Below, piece after piece: positions 11,922 to 12,476 of a stretch of 12,476 nt of DNA; position 1 is the stretch's first letter, and every line of letters starts with the position of its first letter. Under the pieces are notes generated by a model. It was not told the origin of the DNA. It saw only the letters and a program-made list of their open reading frames with translations, and searched no databases. Both the position numbers and the translations under genes were made by a program. Origin of the DNA: Streptosporangiaceae bacterium (GTDB lineage: Bacteria > Actinomycetota > Actinomycetes > Streptosporangiales > Streptosporangiaceae). The DNA lies in contig JASHOI010000806.1 of assembly GCA_030041195.1 (NCBI GenBank), forward strand, positions 1 to 12,476. The letters run 5' to 3'.

Positions 11922-12476
11922 TCAGGCGGGCGCGCCGACCCTCCCGGACATCGCCGCCGACAGACTTTCGGCCGCGGGGGTGCTGCCGGGGCGACGCCGG
12001 GCGGCCGCCGCGAGGCGCGCGCCCGGCTGGGGTGCCAGCACGCGGGTGATCGCTCCGGACGCGACCGTGAGCATGTTGGCCAGGACCAGCGGCCTGGCCC
12101 GCTCGGCCTCGACCACGATGCTGATCGCCGCGGCCACCCCGCCGAGCTGGTCGTAGACCGGTACCGCGACCACCACGTCCGGCAGTGTGATCCGGCCCCG
12201 GGCCACGGCGAACCCCGACTGCCGGATCTGGGCGAGTTCGCGGCGCAGTTGCGCGGGGTCGGTGACGGTCAGCGGGGTGAACCGCTCCAGCGGGCCGCCG
12301 AGCACGCGTTCTTGCAGTTCGCGTTCGCCGAACGCGAGCAGGACCAGGCCGGTGCCGGTGACGTGCATCGGCCAGCGGTCGCCCATGTGGCCGTTGGTGG
12401 GGTGGGTGGCGAAGGCGCAGATCGTCTCGATGTAGACGACCTCGTCGCCGTCGCGCACGCCGAGGTGCACGTTGCC
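11922..12476 (-). CDS. IclR-family transcriptional regulator, C-terminal part (cut by window end)
   Basis: Only the effector-binding domain and tail are inside the window. The frame continues past position 12476, so the N-terminal winged helix-turn-helix is outside. Visible segments are VHLGVRDGDEVVYIE, the core RWPMHVTGTGLVLLAF, LAQIRQSGFAVARG and VVAVPVYDQLGGVAAAISIV, all typical of IclR proteins. The tail after about FAVARG is followed by an Ala/Arg-rich end without further domain. It lies upstream of leuA in the same direction, with its stop about 50 bases before the leucine leader. Actinobacterial IclR proteins of the NdgR/LtbR group control leucine genes, but this copy cannot be placed in that group from the visible part. 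Confidence 0.85.
   Translation of the reverse strand, partial: GNVHLGVRDGDEVVYIETICAFATHPTNGHMGDRWPMHVTGTGLVLLAFGERELQERVLGGPLERFTPLTVTDPAQLRRELAQIRQSGFAVARGRITLPDVVVAVPVYDQLGGVAAAISIVVEAERARPLVLANMLTVASGAITRVLAPQPGARLAAAARRRPGSTPAAESLSAAMSGRVGAPA

Overview
The window is very GC-rich, with compact and partly overlapping genes. It carries families typical of Actinobacteria: an actinobacterial VLRF1-type peptidyl-tRNA hydrolase, an SseB-family protein, a LeuA2-type 2-isopropylmalate synthase with a leucine leader, and an IclR regulator. Together these suggest a chromosomal segment of a high-GC actinomycete. The genus cannot be told from the sequence alone. No mobile element, CRISPR array, rRNA or tRNA was seen.

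Layout. 1-240: no convincing gene, only a short 21-bp tandem repeat at the left edge. 241-1822: a divergent housekeeping pair, VLRF1-type hydrolase (-) and SseB-like protein (+). 1921-2838: a LysR regulator (probably CbbR) that appears to start at CTG. 2839-2978: a control region with three copies of a CTNAATAG motif. 2979-5910: rbcL, rbcS and cbbX, which are red-type form I RuBisCO large and small subunits and its AAA+ activase. 5898-8794 on the minus strand: an apparent operon phosphoribulokinase, NarL-type response regulator, GAF histidine kinase. 8977-9975: class I fructose-bisphosphate aldolase, divergent from prk. 9970-11742 (-): leuA, preceded by a leucine leader peptide and a pseudoknot-like leader. 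11922-12476 (-): the C-terminal part of an IclR regulator, cut by the window end.

How it works together. RbcL/RbcS fix CO2 on ribulose-1,5-bisphosphate, CbbX removes inhibitory sugar phosphates from RuBisCO, Prk regenerates the substrate, and the aldolase serves the regenerative half of the Calvin-Benson-Bassham (CBB) cycle. The rest of the cycle (transketolase, GAPDH, phosphoglycerate kinase, bisphosphatase) is not here and must lie elsewhere. Two regulators are built into the cluster: the LysR protein beside the rbcL control region, and a two-component pair that seems to be co-transcribed with prk. The signal sensed by the kinase GAF domain is unknown, and this is the most open biological question in the cluster.

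The most striking non-coding signal is in front of leuA. A 14-codon leader with three consecutive Leu codons overlaps a potential H-type pseudoknot. In addition, the leader start codons and Leu codons are complementary over 17 bp to the leuA ribosome-binding site and start codon, which suggests leucine-dependent control of translation initiation.
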